64,000 bases of DNA from Thermoproteota archaeon (GTDB lineage Archaea; Thermoproteota; Methanomethylicia; Culexarchaeales; Culexarchaeaceae), in the NCBI GenBank assembly GCA_011605825.1, contig JAAOZK010000003.1, forward strand, positions 54,514 through 118,513, in the 5' to 3' direction. Below, piece by piece: positions 16,524-25,884 of this stretch. The translations under genes and the position numbers were made by a program. The notes under the pieces are model-generated. The model was not told where the DNA came from, ran no database searches, and saw only the letters and a program-made list of their open reading frames with translations. Position 1 is the first letter of the stretch. Each line of letters starts with the position of its first letter.

Positions 16524-19500
16524 GGAAGGGGGTGCTGCTTCTATCATTAATTATCATACTACCATTATTGCTTTCACTTCCCATATCCAATTGCATCCTG
16601 TATTATCCTCTTGCTCCACCATTTAGTGAATTTCAACCCTTCTACTACACTTGTGGTACTGGTAGCTTCACTTATAGTTATGATAAGAATCGAGGTTTAC
16701 TTAAAGCTGTATGTTCCGCCACGAAGAATGTGGGTTCATTATTGAATGAAGCTGATTTAACTCTAATCTTTAAAGGTTACCTTATTTCGCCGTTTAGTGG
16801 GGTTATCAAGAAGTTATCGATTAAATATACGCTTATGGGTAAACTGTATGTTAAATCCGTATGCCTCCCCAACACATATTCAGCTGAAGCCAGCATTGGA
16901 GTCTATGTGGACTTCATGAATTATAGGGTTACATTGGCTTCAAAATCCCTTACTCTATATTATTCAGGTGAAGATCAATATGTTTTTAATGATCAATACA
17001 TTTCAGTCTATCAAGATTTGGATTTAAGTGTCTCTAAGGGTGATAGACTTGATTTCTCAGTTACAATGGTTGTTAGAAGCATAGCCACTGGAGCCTTAGA
17101 GGATTACGCATATTCCCTTGCAGACTTCTATAGTGGAAGTTATGGTTTAAGGATAACATTGTCCATAGGTTATTTTGAGAGCTCATATATTGTTGGCTCT
17201 ATAAGTGCATCTAAGGGTTACGTGGGGGACCCAATATACTTGAGTGGACGATTGATAAATAGTCGTGGTAGTGGTATTTCAAATGCGAAAATCAATTTAT
17301 ATATGGATTCCACGTTTATATCATCAAATTATACTAGCTCTGATGGGTCATTTACATTCCTATACATCATCCCCAATAATATACAGTATGGTGTGAGAAC
17401 TCTAAGGGTTGTTTTTGATGGGGATAGTAGTTACCTACCTTCTTCAAAAGATTTCAATTTAACAATACCATCCTTCTCCCTAAGCTCCTCATACAGTTAT
17501 ATTAGAGTACCATTAGGCTCCGTAAGGGGGGTTGACATATATGTTGGCGATCTCTATGGCTATGAACTTCCCGTGCAAGTTACGATAGGGCCTGTTCCAA
17601 ATTGGCTTAGTTATAGTGTGGTGGGCGAGACGGCAGGTATTCCTTCATTCCGATTCCACATGGACTTCACACCCTATGATGTTGGGGATTGCTACATTGA
17701 AATTACAGCAATAGGTTCTGACGGTCAGAGTAGGAATATAGTGTTGAATGTTGAAAGTTACGTAGCCCCCTCATACTCAATTTCAGTTAACCCAACCTTC
17801 AATAGTGTCTTAAAGGGGTCTCATGTATTATACAATGTAACTTTAACTCCAATTAATGGTTATAGTGGTGTAGTTACATTAGGTGTTGAGGGCATTCCCC
17901 AAAACTGTTCATATCAATTCTCCACAAACCCGTTAGCCATCAATTCATATGAAAGGAGTGTTATTCTCGATGTTTATGCTTCCTCTTCTGCTGTTGAGGG
18001 GGTCTACAATCTGATTGTGAGAGGTATTGATGGTAATGGATTGATAGTTGATAGCAACACATTTAAATTGGAAGTTAAGCAGGGACAATACTTTAATGTT
18101 TCCATATACCCAACATTTATATCCATCCTTAAGGGTGAGGATGCATTATTTTATGTTAACTTAACTTCCATCAACGGTTTCAGTGGTTATGTATCTCTCG
18201 AAGTTTTATGTGATGCAAGTTATTTAAACTTCTTCAAATATAATTTTTCCAGAAATCCAGTTTACATATCTGTTTCTAATCCTGTGGAAATTGTTGAGCT
18301 CCATGTAACTCCATCATCAAATTTAACTGGGGTATTCAACTTTACATTACATGCATTCTCAGGATCATATGATGATTCATGTACGTTCTCCATTGAAATC
18401 AGGCAGTCTGCATCCATCGAACTATATTATGTCAACTGGATGTATGGTTCTTGGCATTCAGAGTATAGGTTCCTACCCTATGAGGCTATGGGGATCATAA
18501 TCAATTATCAGCCTCTGAAGAAGCTCACACTAATACTTCCAAAAGCTGTTTTCAGCGAATTCAACAATTCACTCATACCAGTATCAACCAATGAGGATGG
18601 ATTATGTAAACTCATAGTTTATTTAAATGGTGTAAATAGCCCCTTAGGCTCCTATGAAGTTCTTCTTTCAGATGATTCTGGACGTATTGTTGGTAGGAGT
18701 AGGTTCTATGTAGATGGGTTAAAAGTGTATTACATCGTAAACAATGATTATGATTACAATAACATATTATTCCATTTAACCTGGAGTCTCAATAATGAGA
18801 GTCTAAGATTTAGGGGAGGGGTTCTTGAGCTCATCCTAAACTCTACATATGGGTATTTTAAGAGCTCTCCAATTGATGATTTTGGGAATGCAAAGTTCAG
18901 TGTACCTCCAATTAACTTCGATGACTCACTTGAATTCTTCGTATATTATGCTAACTCCCCATTCATCATTAGGTCTACAAATTCCAGTTCATCATACATA
19001 GTTGTTCCATTCAAACGTATACAATGTGATATTCTAAAATTTGTGGCAAAGGATTTCTCCTTCAACATAAACCTGAAGTTCCACTACTCTAATGGTGATC
19101 CAGCACATGTAGAATTGCTATTAATTGTTCATTGTAATGATACTGTCATCACCAAACTCAATTGTACAACTGATGAGGAGGGGGGTGCCTCCATAACCTT
19201 CAGAATGCCATTTTGCAGAAGTTTTGTAATTAAGTTGCTTTGTAGGGATATTAGCAATGCATGGGTTTCTAGATTAGATGAGTTCTGCAATTTATGTTGG
19301 AGTGAAAGTATTGGTGTGTTGTCATATGTTAATGTTGATGGTGGATTTGTTAATTTCACTTTAACTTCAAAATCGAGCTTCATGGATTTCAATTGTACAT
19401 TGAATATGTTATTCTATGATGAGTTTGATGAACTCTTCTACTCATCATCCACTACCATGACATTGACTCATGGAACAATAGAATCCTATCCACTATCCCT

Positions 19501-19603
19501 CCCAAGAAGGGTTCATAAAATAATGTTTAGCATTTACGCATTTGGACATGAAGTTTTTGAGGGATTATGGGTTAATGGTGATTATTCATGGAAGACGTTG
19601 TAG
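16517..19603 (+). CDS. Large exported Ig-like surface protein
   Basis: 1028 residues starting with a signal-peptide-like MVRKGVLLLSLIIILPLLL. An Ig-like/carboxypeptidase-regulatory-like domain spans about 229-318 (VGDPIYLSGRLIN, AKINLYMD, TSSDGSFTF). Two tandem related domains follow at about 422-524 and 525-629, each opening with a YPTF/NPTF-type strand and SVLKG or SILKG, then NGYSG or NGFSG. Many N-x-S/T sequons are present. I see no C-terminal anchor, so it is secreted or held by the machinery. It may be an adhesin or tip component. The ATG at 16517 overlaps the platform gene by 7 nt; the next gene overlaps its end by 16 nt. Confidence 0.7.
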   Translation: MVRKGVLLLSLIIILPLLLSLPISNCILYYPLAPPFSEFQPFYYTCGTGSFTYSYDKNRGLLKAVCSATKNVGSLLNEADLTLIFKGYLISPFSGVIKKLSIKYTLMGKLYVKSVCLPNTYSAEASIGVYVDFMNYRVTLASKSLTLYYSGEDQYVFNDQYISVYQDLDLSVSKGDRLDFSVTMVVRSIATGALEDYAYSLADFYSGSYGLRITLSIGYFESSYIVGSISASKGYVGDPIYLSGRLINSRGSGISNAKINLYMDSTFISSNYTSSDGSFTFLYIIPNNIQYGVRTLRVVFDGDSSYLPSSKDFNLTIPSFSLSSSYSYIRVPLGSVRGVDIYVGDLYGYELPVQVTIGPVPNWLSYSVVGETAGIPSFRFHMDFTPYDVGDCYIEITAIGSDGQSRNIVLNVESYVAPSYSISVNPTFNSVLKGSHVLYNVTLTPINGYSGVVTLGVEGIPQNCSYQFSTNPLAINSYERSVILDVYASSSAVEGVYNLIVRGIDGNGLIVDSNTFKLEVKQGQYFNVSIYPTFISILKGEDALFYVNLTSINGFSGYVSLEVLCDASYLNFFKYNFSRNPVYISVSNPVEIVELHVTPSSNLTGVFNFTLHAFSGSYDDSCTFSIEIRQSASIELYYVNWMYGSWHSEYRFLPYEAMGIIINYQPLKKLTLILPKAVFSEFNNSLIPVSTNEDGLCKLIVYLNGVNSPLGSYEVLLSDDSGRIVGRSRFYVDGLKVYYIVNNDYDYNNILFHLTWSLNNESLRFRGGVLELILNSTYGYFKSSPIDDFGNAKFSVPPINFDDSLEFFVYYANSPFIIRSTNSSSSYIVVPFKRIQCDILKFVAKDFSFNINLKFHYSNGDPAHVELLLIVHCNDTVITKLNCTTDEEGGASITFRMPFCRSFVIKLLCRDISNAWVSRLDEFCNLCWSESIGVLSYVNVDGGFVNFTLTSKSSFMDFNCTLNMLFYDEFDELFYSSSTTMTLTHGTIESYPLSLPRRVHKIMFSIYAFGHEVFEGLWVNGDYSWKTL

Positions 19604-20907
19604 AATATGTTTTTGCCGGATTCATGATATTCTTACTATTTTCATCAAGTGCAAGTATATTGAGTTCCATCGCGGATAGGTACCTTCATATGGCAACATA
19701 TCCCAACGATTTAGTAATAAATCGCTTATTATACTCAATAGCTCCTGAAGGGAGAGTTGATCCATTCATCCTTCAAGCTCTATCCCCCAATTACTCCCAA
19801 ATCTTTGGCTATTACTTGGACTACGAGTATTTGAGGGAGGCTATTAACATGGAGGATTACGTATTCTTCATTCAAATATCTCCACCTCTGGATGTTAAGG
19901 TGGATTTTTCAGATGAATCCATAATTATACGATCATTCAATATCATCGACATGAAACCTTGCGGTAATGAAGCCTTTGTTTACTTGTTTTATAATGGAAC
20001 TTTAAATGATTATTATCATGTAAGCTTGGATAATGGCTTTGGGAGTATCCCATTAAAGTCTAAGCCTCAACTGATGGTTGTATTTGTTAGATACGGTCAA
20101 TTATTTGGTATTGGTTTATACGGAGATTTCAAAGTAAAATCCATTATCGCACAGCCAATGCAATTCTATTTATCAAGTTTTGGCGGTGAATATTGCATTG
20201 TTGATGGCGTTCTTGGGTCTTCATCGGTTAAATTACTTGATGAGAATGGGGCATCATTTCACAGTAGAGTCTTTAGCAATCCAATTAGTATTTCTAATGG
20301 TTCTTTAGAATTCTCAATATTCGCTAGTGGCATTGGAGATCTCCATACCATTTTTGGAATATGTGGACCTGATTACAATGGGTCAATAGTTTTGGCAAAT
20401 TCCTCCTTTACGGTTAATTCCACTATTGTTAAGAATTTCACTTTCAATGTCCCTCTATCAAGAGAATTTCATGGAAGTAACGTGAGGTTATTTCTGAGAT
20501 TAAGTTCAAATGGAAAGGTGTATGTTTACTTTGGTGGATGGACTTACCCATCTACCTTAAGATTAAACAGTATTCTATCTTCGTCTTATCGAACTTCATA
20601 TCTATCAGGGTTTAATGCTGATAATATTTGGCTACTTTGGTTTGATAAGTGCGTCCATGTAAATATTCTGCCTAATATGGGTTTCCCCTACGTGGTCGTT
20701 TACGTTTTTAATAGCATTTTTCACGTTGCTTTTATTCCAGAATTGAAGGTTTCCATAGGATTTCTGGATGAAGATGATTTTACATATAATTTCCTTAGAA
20801 TCGATGAGCATCACCTATTGCTATGTAAAATTGGAGTTAAGGGGGGTGTGTTAGCATGCGGGAGTCTGAGTTCAATGGAACTAAATTGTCATGAATGTAT
20901 AGTTTAG
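19588..20907 (+). CDS. Exported protein with N-terminal hydrophobic helix (filament operon)
   Basis: 439 residues, not recognised as a named family. An N-terminal hydrophobic helix (VVEYVFAGFMIFLLFSSSAS, about 4-23) is followed by a long extracytoplasmic strand-rich region with several N-x-S/T sequons (NYS, NGT, NGS, NSS, NST, NFT). The middle (FSNPISISNGSLEFSIFASG) looks like a jelly-roll or concanavalin-like domain. The leader lacks a clear R/K-G cleavage site. Position between the surface protein and small pilin-like genes suggests a filament or tip component. ATG overlaps the previous gene by 16 nt. Confidence 0.6.
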   Translation: MEDVVEYVFAGFMIFLLFSSSASILSSIADRYLHMATYPNDLVINRLLYSIAPEGRVDPFILQALSPNYSQIFGYYLDYEYLREAINMEDYVFFIQISPPLDVKVDFSDESIIIRSFNIIDMKPCGNEAFVYLFYNGTLNDYYHVSLDNGFGSIPLKSKPQLMVVFVRYGQLFGIGLYGDFKVKSIIAQPMQFYLSSFGGEYCIVDGVLGSSSVKLLDENGASFHSRVFSNPISISNGSLEFSIFASGIGDLHTIFGICGPDYNGSIVLANSSFTVNSTIVKNFTFNVPLSREFHGSNVRLFLRLSSNGKVYVYFGGWTYPSTLRLNSILSSSYRTSYLSGFNADNIWLLWFDKCVHVNILPNMGFPYVVVYVFNSIFHVAFIPELKVSIGFLDEDDFTYNFLRIDEHHLLLCKIGVKGGVLACGSLSSMELNCHECIV

Positions 20908-20923
20908 CATCTTGGTGATTAAT

Positions 20924-21319
20924 ATGGGTGATCGCGGTTTTTCAAGAATAATTGAAGTTCTTCTTGCAATGCTGATAATATCATATTCCAGTATAACAAT
21001 CCCTATAATAACAAATTACAATTACCCCATGGATTATTCTCATCTTCAATCCATAGCATTTAACGTCTTATATACTCTTGATTCCAGTGGGGATTTAAGT
21101 GTAATCGTCTATTATGGGGATTGGAATTTATTGGTTAGTTATATTAAACTCCTTATCCCACAGGGATTGAACTTCAATTTACTAGTATATGATGAGAATC
21201 ATAACCTAATATTCTCATACATCTCCAATTCTAAGACTTTCAATTCCATGGTCAGTACACCATTTATTTTGAAGTTTAGGGGGGTGACTAGGATAATTGT
21301 CCTGCAAGTTTGGATGTAG
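20924..21319 (+). CDS. Minor pilin-like protein 1
   Basis: 131 residues with the clearest class III signal peptide of the operon: MGDRG then FSRIIEVLLAMLII, with a glutamate in the hydrophobic helix as in type IV pilins. Cleavage after Gly5 is expected. The ATG at 20924 is chosen because GGTGATT lies just upstream; the in-frame TTG at 20912 is part of that region. The small C-terminal domain is beta-rich (LSVIVYYGDW, FNLLVYDENHNLIFSY). Its end overlaps the next gene by 23 nt. Probable pseudopilin; partner not known. Confidence 0.65.
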   Translation: MGDRGFSRIIEVLLAMLIISYSSITIPIITNYNYPMDYSHLQSIAFNVLYTLDSSGDLSVIVYYGDWNLLVSYIKLLIPQGLNFNLLVYDENHNLIFSYISNSKTFNSMVSTPFILKFRGVTRIIVLQVWM

Positions 21320-21962
21320 AGGGCAGATTCTAATATTATTTGCAGTATTATATGTTGCACTAATGTATCAATTGGTTTATTTTACCCCATATTACGGAAT
21401 AGGCATAGATGTTTCATCTAATTATATTCAAGCTTTAAATTTGATGTTCAAAAGGTCAGTATGTGATGCATTAGCATTTCATGTTAATGGTGGAGAATTC
21501 ATTGATCGTTTAAACCTAGATTTGCATGACATTATGACTGTTTACCCATTAATTGTTGAGTTGTCATCATATAATGTCATCTTAAAGGATGGGTATGTGG
21601 GTGCTTCAGCTACCTTACAAGTATATGATTTCAAGTATAGGTGTAAATACACATTTAGCTACAATTGCTGTCTCGGCTTTAAAATAGTGAACATTACGGT
21701 TTCAAATTCATATGTTCCAGCATTCAATGACATTAAAATGGTTGTTGGGGTTTTCGGGGACTCTGAAGTTCTGCTAAAACCACCAGCATTCACAATTTCA
21801 TACAATTATAATGGGAGCACTTTCACCTTCAATCCATACTATGAAAGTTTAATGGATGGATATTACATGGTTCACTTCGTTATTCCATTGAATGTACATG
21901 CTTTTACATTTATTGTGATTGATTGGAGGGGGGTGAAATGTATTGAGCTATTTAAATTGTAA
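21297..21962 (+). CDS. Minor pilin-like protein 2
   Basis: 221 residues. The N-terminus has CRGQ followed by a hydrophobic stretch (ILILFAVLYVALMYQLVYF), close to archaeal prepilins that are cut after Gly and begin with Gln. The rest is extracytoplasmic, with NIT and NGS sequons. TTG start about 9 nt after GGGGTGA. It overlaps both neighbours (23 and 20 nt), so this part of the operon is tightly coupled. No family recognised beyond the signal. Confidence 0.6.
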   Translation: MSCKFGCRGQILILFAVLYVALMYQLVYFTPYYGIGIDVSSNYIQALNLMFKRSVCDALAFHVNGGEFIDRLNLDLHDIMTVYPLIVELSSYNVILKDGYVGASATLQVYDFKYRCKYTFSYNCCLGFKIVNITVSNSYVPAFNDIKMVVGVFGDSEVLLKPPAFTISYNYNGSTFTFNPYYESLMDGYYMVHFVIPLNVHAFTFIVIDWRGVKCIELFKL

Positions 21963-22617
21963 GGGGATTTCCAGCATTCTAACTAGTGTAATTATATTCA
22001 TGACTTTTATTTCACTCTCCTTCCTGTGTCTTCAGTATGGAATGGTTTACTTGAGAAATTTGGAATGCAATTTGAGGTCTGGTAATGTGGTGGACTTCTT
22101 GAGATATGTGAGGCTAAAGGCTGATGAACTTTCCTTCATCAATGATTCAGTCATAATATCTAATTCACACTACATTATTAAATTGAATGATTGGTGCGAT
22201 ATAATGGTCATCGTTAATGATGTATGTTTAGGGAATTTTACATCTTCAATTCTAGATGTACAGGTTTATGCTTCCTCTCCGAAAGTGTATTATGATCAAT
22301 TAATCCAGATTAATGGCACTTGCCTCTCAATATATGAGTATGGCGATCACGTATACCTTACACCAGCACTTTCGCTGCGTAATTTTGGTTCTAGACTATA
22401 TTTGAGGTTGATGGTTTTTAGAGGTTCTGGCATTATCAATGGAAACTTTATTTTGAAAGTTGGCGATTTACTCAAGTCCACTTATATGTTTGAGTGCGCT
22501 GATCAACTTAAAGTATCACTGGCCTCCAGTAACGATCGTTATTCGACAGTTATTGCGTTAAGCGGTCCTGTAATATTGGTTTTTGAAGTTGTTTTTGTGG
22601 ATGTGGTCCCCATATGA
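21943..22617 (+). CDS. Minor pilin-like protein 3
   Basis: 224 residues. Leader ends CKG, followed by ISSILTSVIIFMTFISLSF, a class III signal-like arrangement with probable cleavage after Gly8. The following region has NDS, NFT and NGT sequons and alternating strands. TTG start with the strong site GGAGGGGGGTGA upstream. Its TGA overlaps the next ATG by 4 nt. Function is inferred from the operon; the mature domain is not recognised. Confidence 0.6.
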   Translation: MSYLNCKGISSILTSVIIFMTFISLSFLCLQYGMVYLRNLECNLRSGNVVDFLRYVRLKADELSFINDSVIISNSHYIIKLNDWCDIMVIVNDVCLGNFTSSILDVQVYASSPKVYYDQLIQINGTCLSIYEYGDHVYLTPALSLRNFGSRLYLRLMVFRGSGIINGNFILKVGDLLKSTYMFECADQLKVSLASSNDRYSTVIALSGPVILVFEVVFVDVVPI

Positions 22618-23288
22618 CTTCCACCGAAATACCTTCATCAATTATTCTGGTTGGATTGATATTGTTGGTTGGTTCAGTTTGTTTACAGTTTTATATATCT
22701 TATAACACCTATGTGTTAATGCTCGCCGAGGTTAATGATGTAAAATCCTTTTTCCATAAGCTTATTGATGGTATTGAGTATGGTAAAATTGTAGTTAATC
22801 CCTTTTCCTTGAAGTATGGTGTATTGGAATTTTATGTTGATGGTTTTCAAATTCTAAATTTTGATAATGAAACTCTGCTATCTTCTTTCTCAATTAGCTT
22901 GAGGTATATTTTCCACAATTCCTTATACCCATATGGGAATGTGATAATTGAGGAAGGTAATCGGACGTACTTCTTCTATTCAATAATAGCGAATGGGGGG
23001 ACTTTGATTCTCAGTGTTCGTCCAAGGATAATTTTTAGTGGGAATTCAGTTTTAGTGGGGGCTGTGTTGTTCAATATTAATGGTTCATTGAAAATATCAT
23101 GTGGGAAATATTCTTTCACACCATATGTTAACATTGTAAAAAGATCCTATAACCCTACTACTACAAGAATTTTGCACATGCAAATATATAGTCCAGCATA
23201 TTCATTTAGTTGGTCTTTTAATTCCAGTGGAGTTAATCCATTGATATTTAATTGCATTATAATATCGGTTGATGTGGTTGGTGGATGA
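22614..23288 (+). CDS. Minor pilin-like protein 4 (no clear cleavage site)
   Basis: 224 residues with a hydrophobic N-terminal helix (SSIILVGLILLVGSVCLQF) directly after a short polar leader MTSTEIP. The usual R/K-G is missing, so it may be a membrane-anchored relative rather than a processed pilin. The C-terminal region is strand-rich with NET, NRT, NGS and NSS sequons. ATGA overlaps with both the gene before and the gene after show strict translational coupling. Confidence 0.55.
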   Translation: MTSTEIPSSIILVGLILLVGSVCLQFYISYNTYVLMLAEVNDVKSFFHKLIDGIEYGKIVVNPFSLKYGVLEFYVDGFQILNFDNETLLSSFSISLRYIFHNSLYPYGNVIIEEGNRTYFFYSIIANGGTLILSVRPRIIFSGNSVLVGAVLFNINGSLKISCGKYSFTPYVNIVKRSYNPTTTRILHMQIYSPAYSFSWSFNSSGVNPLIFNCIIISVDVVGG

Positions 23289-23710
23289 ATATGAGGAATA
23301 TAATTTCCAACTCCATACTAAATTTTGGCTTAATCTTCTCTACATTGTTACTTCTAATGTCCATGGGCAACTTTTACTCCAACATTATCAACGATGATAG
23401 AGTCTATTACTCCTTTATGTATGGCATTAGGGAATCTATGGTTTATGGAGTTGAAACATGTAGAAATCTTGGTTTTAACTCCAGTATCTGCATTAAACTA
23501 TCTGTTCCCACTAGATTTATTGGGTTTAGGGTTTCCATATTTAGGAATTCTTTGATATTCTATTGTGATCGGGGGGAATTTAAATTGGATCTCCCGAACC
23601 TTATTGATGTATGCTATGTGGATTCAAGTGTTAACTTATCACGTGAATTCATTTTCCTTTGCATTTCAAATTTTGATGGGAGAATAACTGTTTATTTGCA
23701 ACCATTTTAA
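23285..23710 (+). CDS. Small N-terminally anchored protein (last gene of filament operon)
   Basis: 141 residues with an N-terminal hydrophobic helix (SILNFGLIFSTLLLLMSMG) after MNMRNIISN; no R/K-G site. The extracytoplasmic part has three Cys residues that could form a disulfide (CRNLG, SICIKL, FYCDRG) plus two more near the C-terminus. It overlaps the preceding gene by 4 nt and ends 11 nt before the convergent Hel308 gene. Role unknown; probably a minor component of the same machine. Confidence 0.55.
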   Translation: MNMRNIISNSILNFGLIFSTLLLLMSMGNFYSNIINDDRVYYSFMYGIRESMVYGVETCRNLGFNSSICIKLSVPTRFIGFRVSIFRNSLIFYCDRGEFKLDLPNLIDVCYVDSSVNLSREFIFLCISNFDGRITVYLQPF

Positions 23711-23721
23711 ATTTTCATTAT

Positions 23722-25878
23722 TTAACGCAATCCCCTTTCCTCCAGTTGTTCCTTTATCTTCCTTATGGTTTCCTCTCCGAATAGTGGTATTCTTTTTAAG
23801 TCTTCTATACGTGCCTTCCTTAGATCTTCAATGGTTTTGTATCCTGCTCTGTATAGTAGTCTAGCTCTAACTCTTCCTATCCCCTTTAAACTTATTAGCT
23901 CTAGTAGCTCTGGTTTGCATCCATATTCTAGTCTACTGGTCAGCTCAGTCAACTTTTGTATATGGTTTACAAATCCCATTAGTTTGCTTATTTCAGTGGC
24001 TGAATACATTAGCCATTGTGCTGTGAGTGCTATTGAGTATATGTCTCCAGGTCCTACATCATACTTCTCTATGATTGCATCCTCCTTTTCCTCATTTATC
24101 CAATCGTTTAGCATCATGGCGGTTTTGAGTGCTTGTAGCGTTGTTAGTTGTTCAAATTCGTCTGTGGGGTCCTCTACATTTATGAGTAGTTCCTCCTCAA
24201 TTTCAAATAATTTCGACATTAACGTCTTCCTATCTCTCCTGTTGAGGTGTAGTCTCTGCATATCTGGAGTCATGCATATCAAGTGTATGTATGCGAGCTC
24301 ACTTGCACCATTCCTTCCTCTAAGCCCATTTATGATTCGTACAGCTGATAATGGGTCAATGTATAGTTGTGATACTCTAATTCCAAGTTTTGTTGGATAA
24401 ATATTTTCATTAATAACTCTAACCATATCGTTTTCCACTAGGAATCCCACAACTCTTCTTAGTACATTTCTTATCTGTCTTTCTTCACCATATTGTTTAT
24501 AATAGAATGTTCTTCTTATGAATTCCATAACCTCTTCTTCGCTCTTTGCATATTCTGTGGCTATTATTGCAAGTGTATGTGATCTTAATGCTGATTCTGA
24601 TGCCAGTCTAGACCATATCTTTTCTGGAGGTGCTTTTACATAGTTTTCCATTAAGAATTCTTGTTCTTGGATGTTTTTGGCTATTAGTATTGCATCTCCC
24701 CATTCATCATATTTTGGCCTTCCAGCTCTTCCAGCCATCTGATGATATTCGAATGCTGGTATCATTTGGTATCCCGCTGAACTATCATATCTATAATAAC
24801 TCTTTACTATCACCCTTCTTGCTGGAAGATTTACTCCTGCAGCCAGAGTGGGGGTTGCACATATAACTTTTATCTTAAACTCTTTGAATGCCCTTTCAAT
24901 TATGCTCCTATGGGTTGCTGATAATCCTGCATGGTGGAATGCAACTCCATTCTTAATGCATGTGGCTAGCTCTTCACTTATCCTTGTGCTCTCCTCCGAT
25001 GATAGTATTTCGTTGGCTACGTTTACGAGTTCCCTCTTCTCATCAGCTTTTAAGTGTTTTGATGTTAGTGGTATTAGTTTGAATGCTGTTTCCCTAGAAT
25101 CGTTTCTTGTGTTTGCGAAAATTAGCACTTGACCTCCATCTTCTAGTGTTTGTTTTGTTAATGCTTGGTATGCATCCATCCTTTCCCTTGTAACCTCCAC
25201 CATGCTTCCATCATCATATATTATTCTCCCATTTACATAGACCCCCTTCCTTAATGGTACTGGCCTCCAGTGGCTTTTCACTAGTTTAGCATTCAACCAT
25301 TCAGCTATTTCCTCTGCATTCATTATTGTTGCACTTAAACCTATGACTTGAGATTGTGGGTTTGTTGATAATAGTTTTGCTAAAACCACTTCTAAGGTTG
25401 GCCCCCTGTCATCATCATTTATTAGGTGTATTTCATCTGCCACCACCACTTTAACTTCATTCATCCATGGAGGTTTGTTTCTGAGGATGCTGTCTGCCTT
25501 TTCGTTTGTCATGACTATTATGTCGTAGTATTTGAGTTGAGGTTCTGGGTTGTCGTAGTCTCCCGTGCTTATGGTGACCTTTAATCCAGCGTTTTCATAC
25601 TTTTTGAATTCCTCATATTTTTCTGAGGCAAGTGCCTTTAATGGTGTTAGGTATATTGCTTTTCCTCCCTCTTCAAGTAATCTTTTTGTTATGGCTAATT
25701 CAGCTGCAAGCGTTTTTCCTGCTGCTGTGGGTATGGCTAGCACTATGTTTTCCCCATTAAGTAGTCCGCTTCTTACAGCTTGTTCTTGTGGTGGGTAGAG
25801 TTCAATTATCCCATTAGCTTCCAATATGTCCTTTATTATCCTCGGTATTTGTAGCTCTCTTATCTTAATTTTACTCAT
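23722..25878 (-). CDS. hel308: ATP-dependent DNA helicase Hel308
   Basis: A 718-residue Ski2-like superfamily 2 helicase that unwinds lagging-strand DNA at stalled forks in archaea. Q-motif region ELYPPQEQAV, Walker A PTAAGKT (50-56), DEIH box (148-151), SAT motif, ATPTLAAGVNLPARR and QMAGRAGRP (motif VI). A winged helix and ratchet follow, ending in a helix-hairpin-helix (LISLKGIGRVRARLLYRAG). Length fits the family. It lies 6 nt after the MCM gene on the same strand, so it is probably part of the gins23-mcm-hel308 transcript. Some tools call it a generic DEAD/DEAH helicase. Confidence 0.95.
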   Translation of the reverse strand: MSKIKIRELQIPRIIKDILEANGIIELYPPQEQAVRSGLLNGENIVLAIPTAAGKTLAAELAITKRLLEEGGKAIYLTPLKALASEKYEEFKKYENAGLKVTISTGDYDNPEPQLKYYDIIVMTNEKADSILRNKPPWMNEVKVVVADEIHLINDDDRGPTLEVVLAKLLSTNPQSQVIGLSATIMNAEEIAEWLNAKLVKSHWRPVPLRKGVYVNGRIIYDDGSMVEVTRERMDAYQALTKQTLEDGGQVLIFANTRNDSRETAFKLIPLTSKHLKADEKRELVNVANEILSSEESTRISEELATCIKNGVAFHHAGLSATHRSIIERAFKEFKIKVICATPTLAAGVNLPARRVIVKSYYRYDSSAGYQMIPAFEYHQMAGRAGRPKYDEWGDAILIAKNIQEQEFLMENYVKAPPEKIWSRLASESALRSHTLAIIATEYAKSEEEVMEFIRRTFYYKQYGEERQIRNVLRRVVGFLVENDMVRVINENIYPTKLGIRVSQLYIDPLSAVRIINGLRGRNGASELAYIHLICMTPDMQRLHLNRRDRKTLMSKLFEIEEELLINVEDPTDEFEQLTTLQALKTAMMLNDWINEEKEDAIIEKYDVGPGDIYSIALTAQWLMYSATEISKLMGFVNHIQKLTELTSRLEYGCKPELLELISLKGIGRVRARLLYRAGYKTIEDLRKARIEDLKRIPLFGEETIRKIKEQLEERGLR

Positions 25879-25884
25879 CCTCCA

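Noticed and set aside
23765..24400. 211-codon open frame on the plus strand
   Set aside because: Antisense to hel308 with Ser-rich shadow composition; no ribosome binding site.
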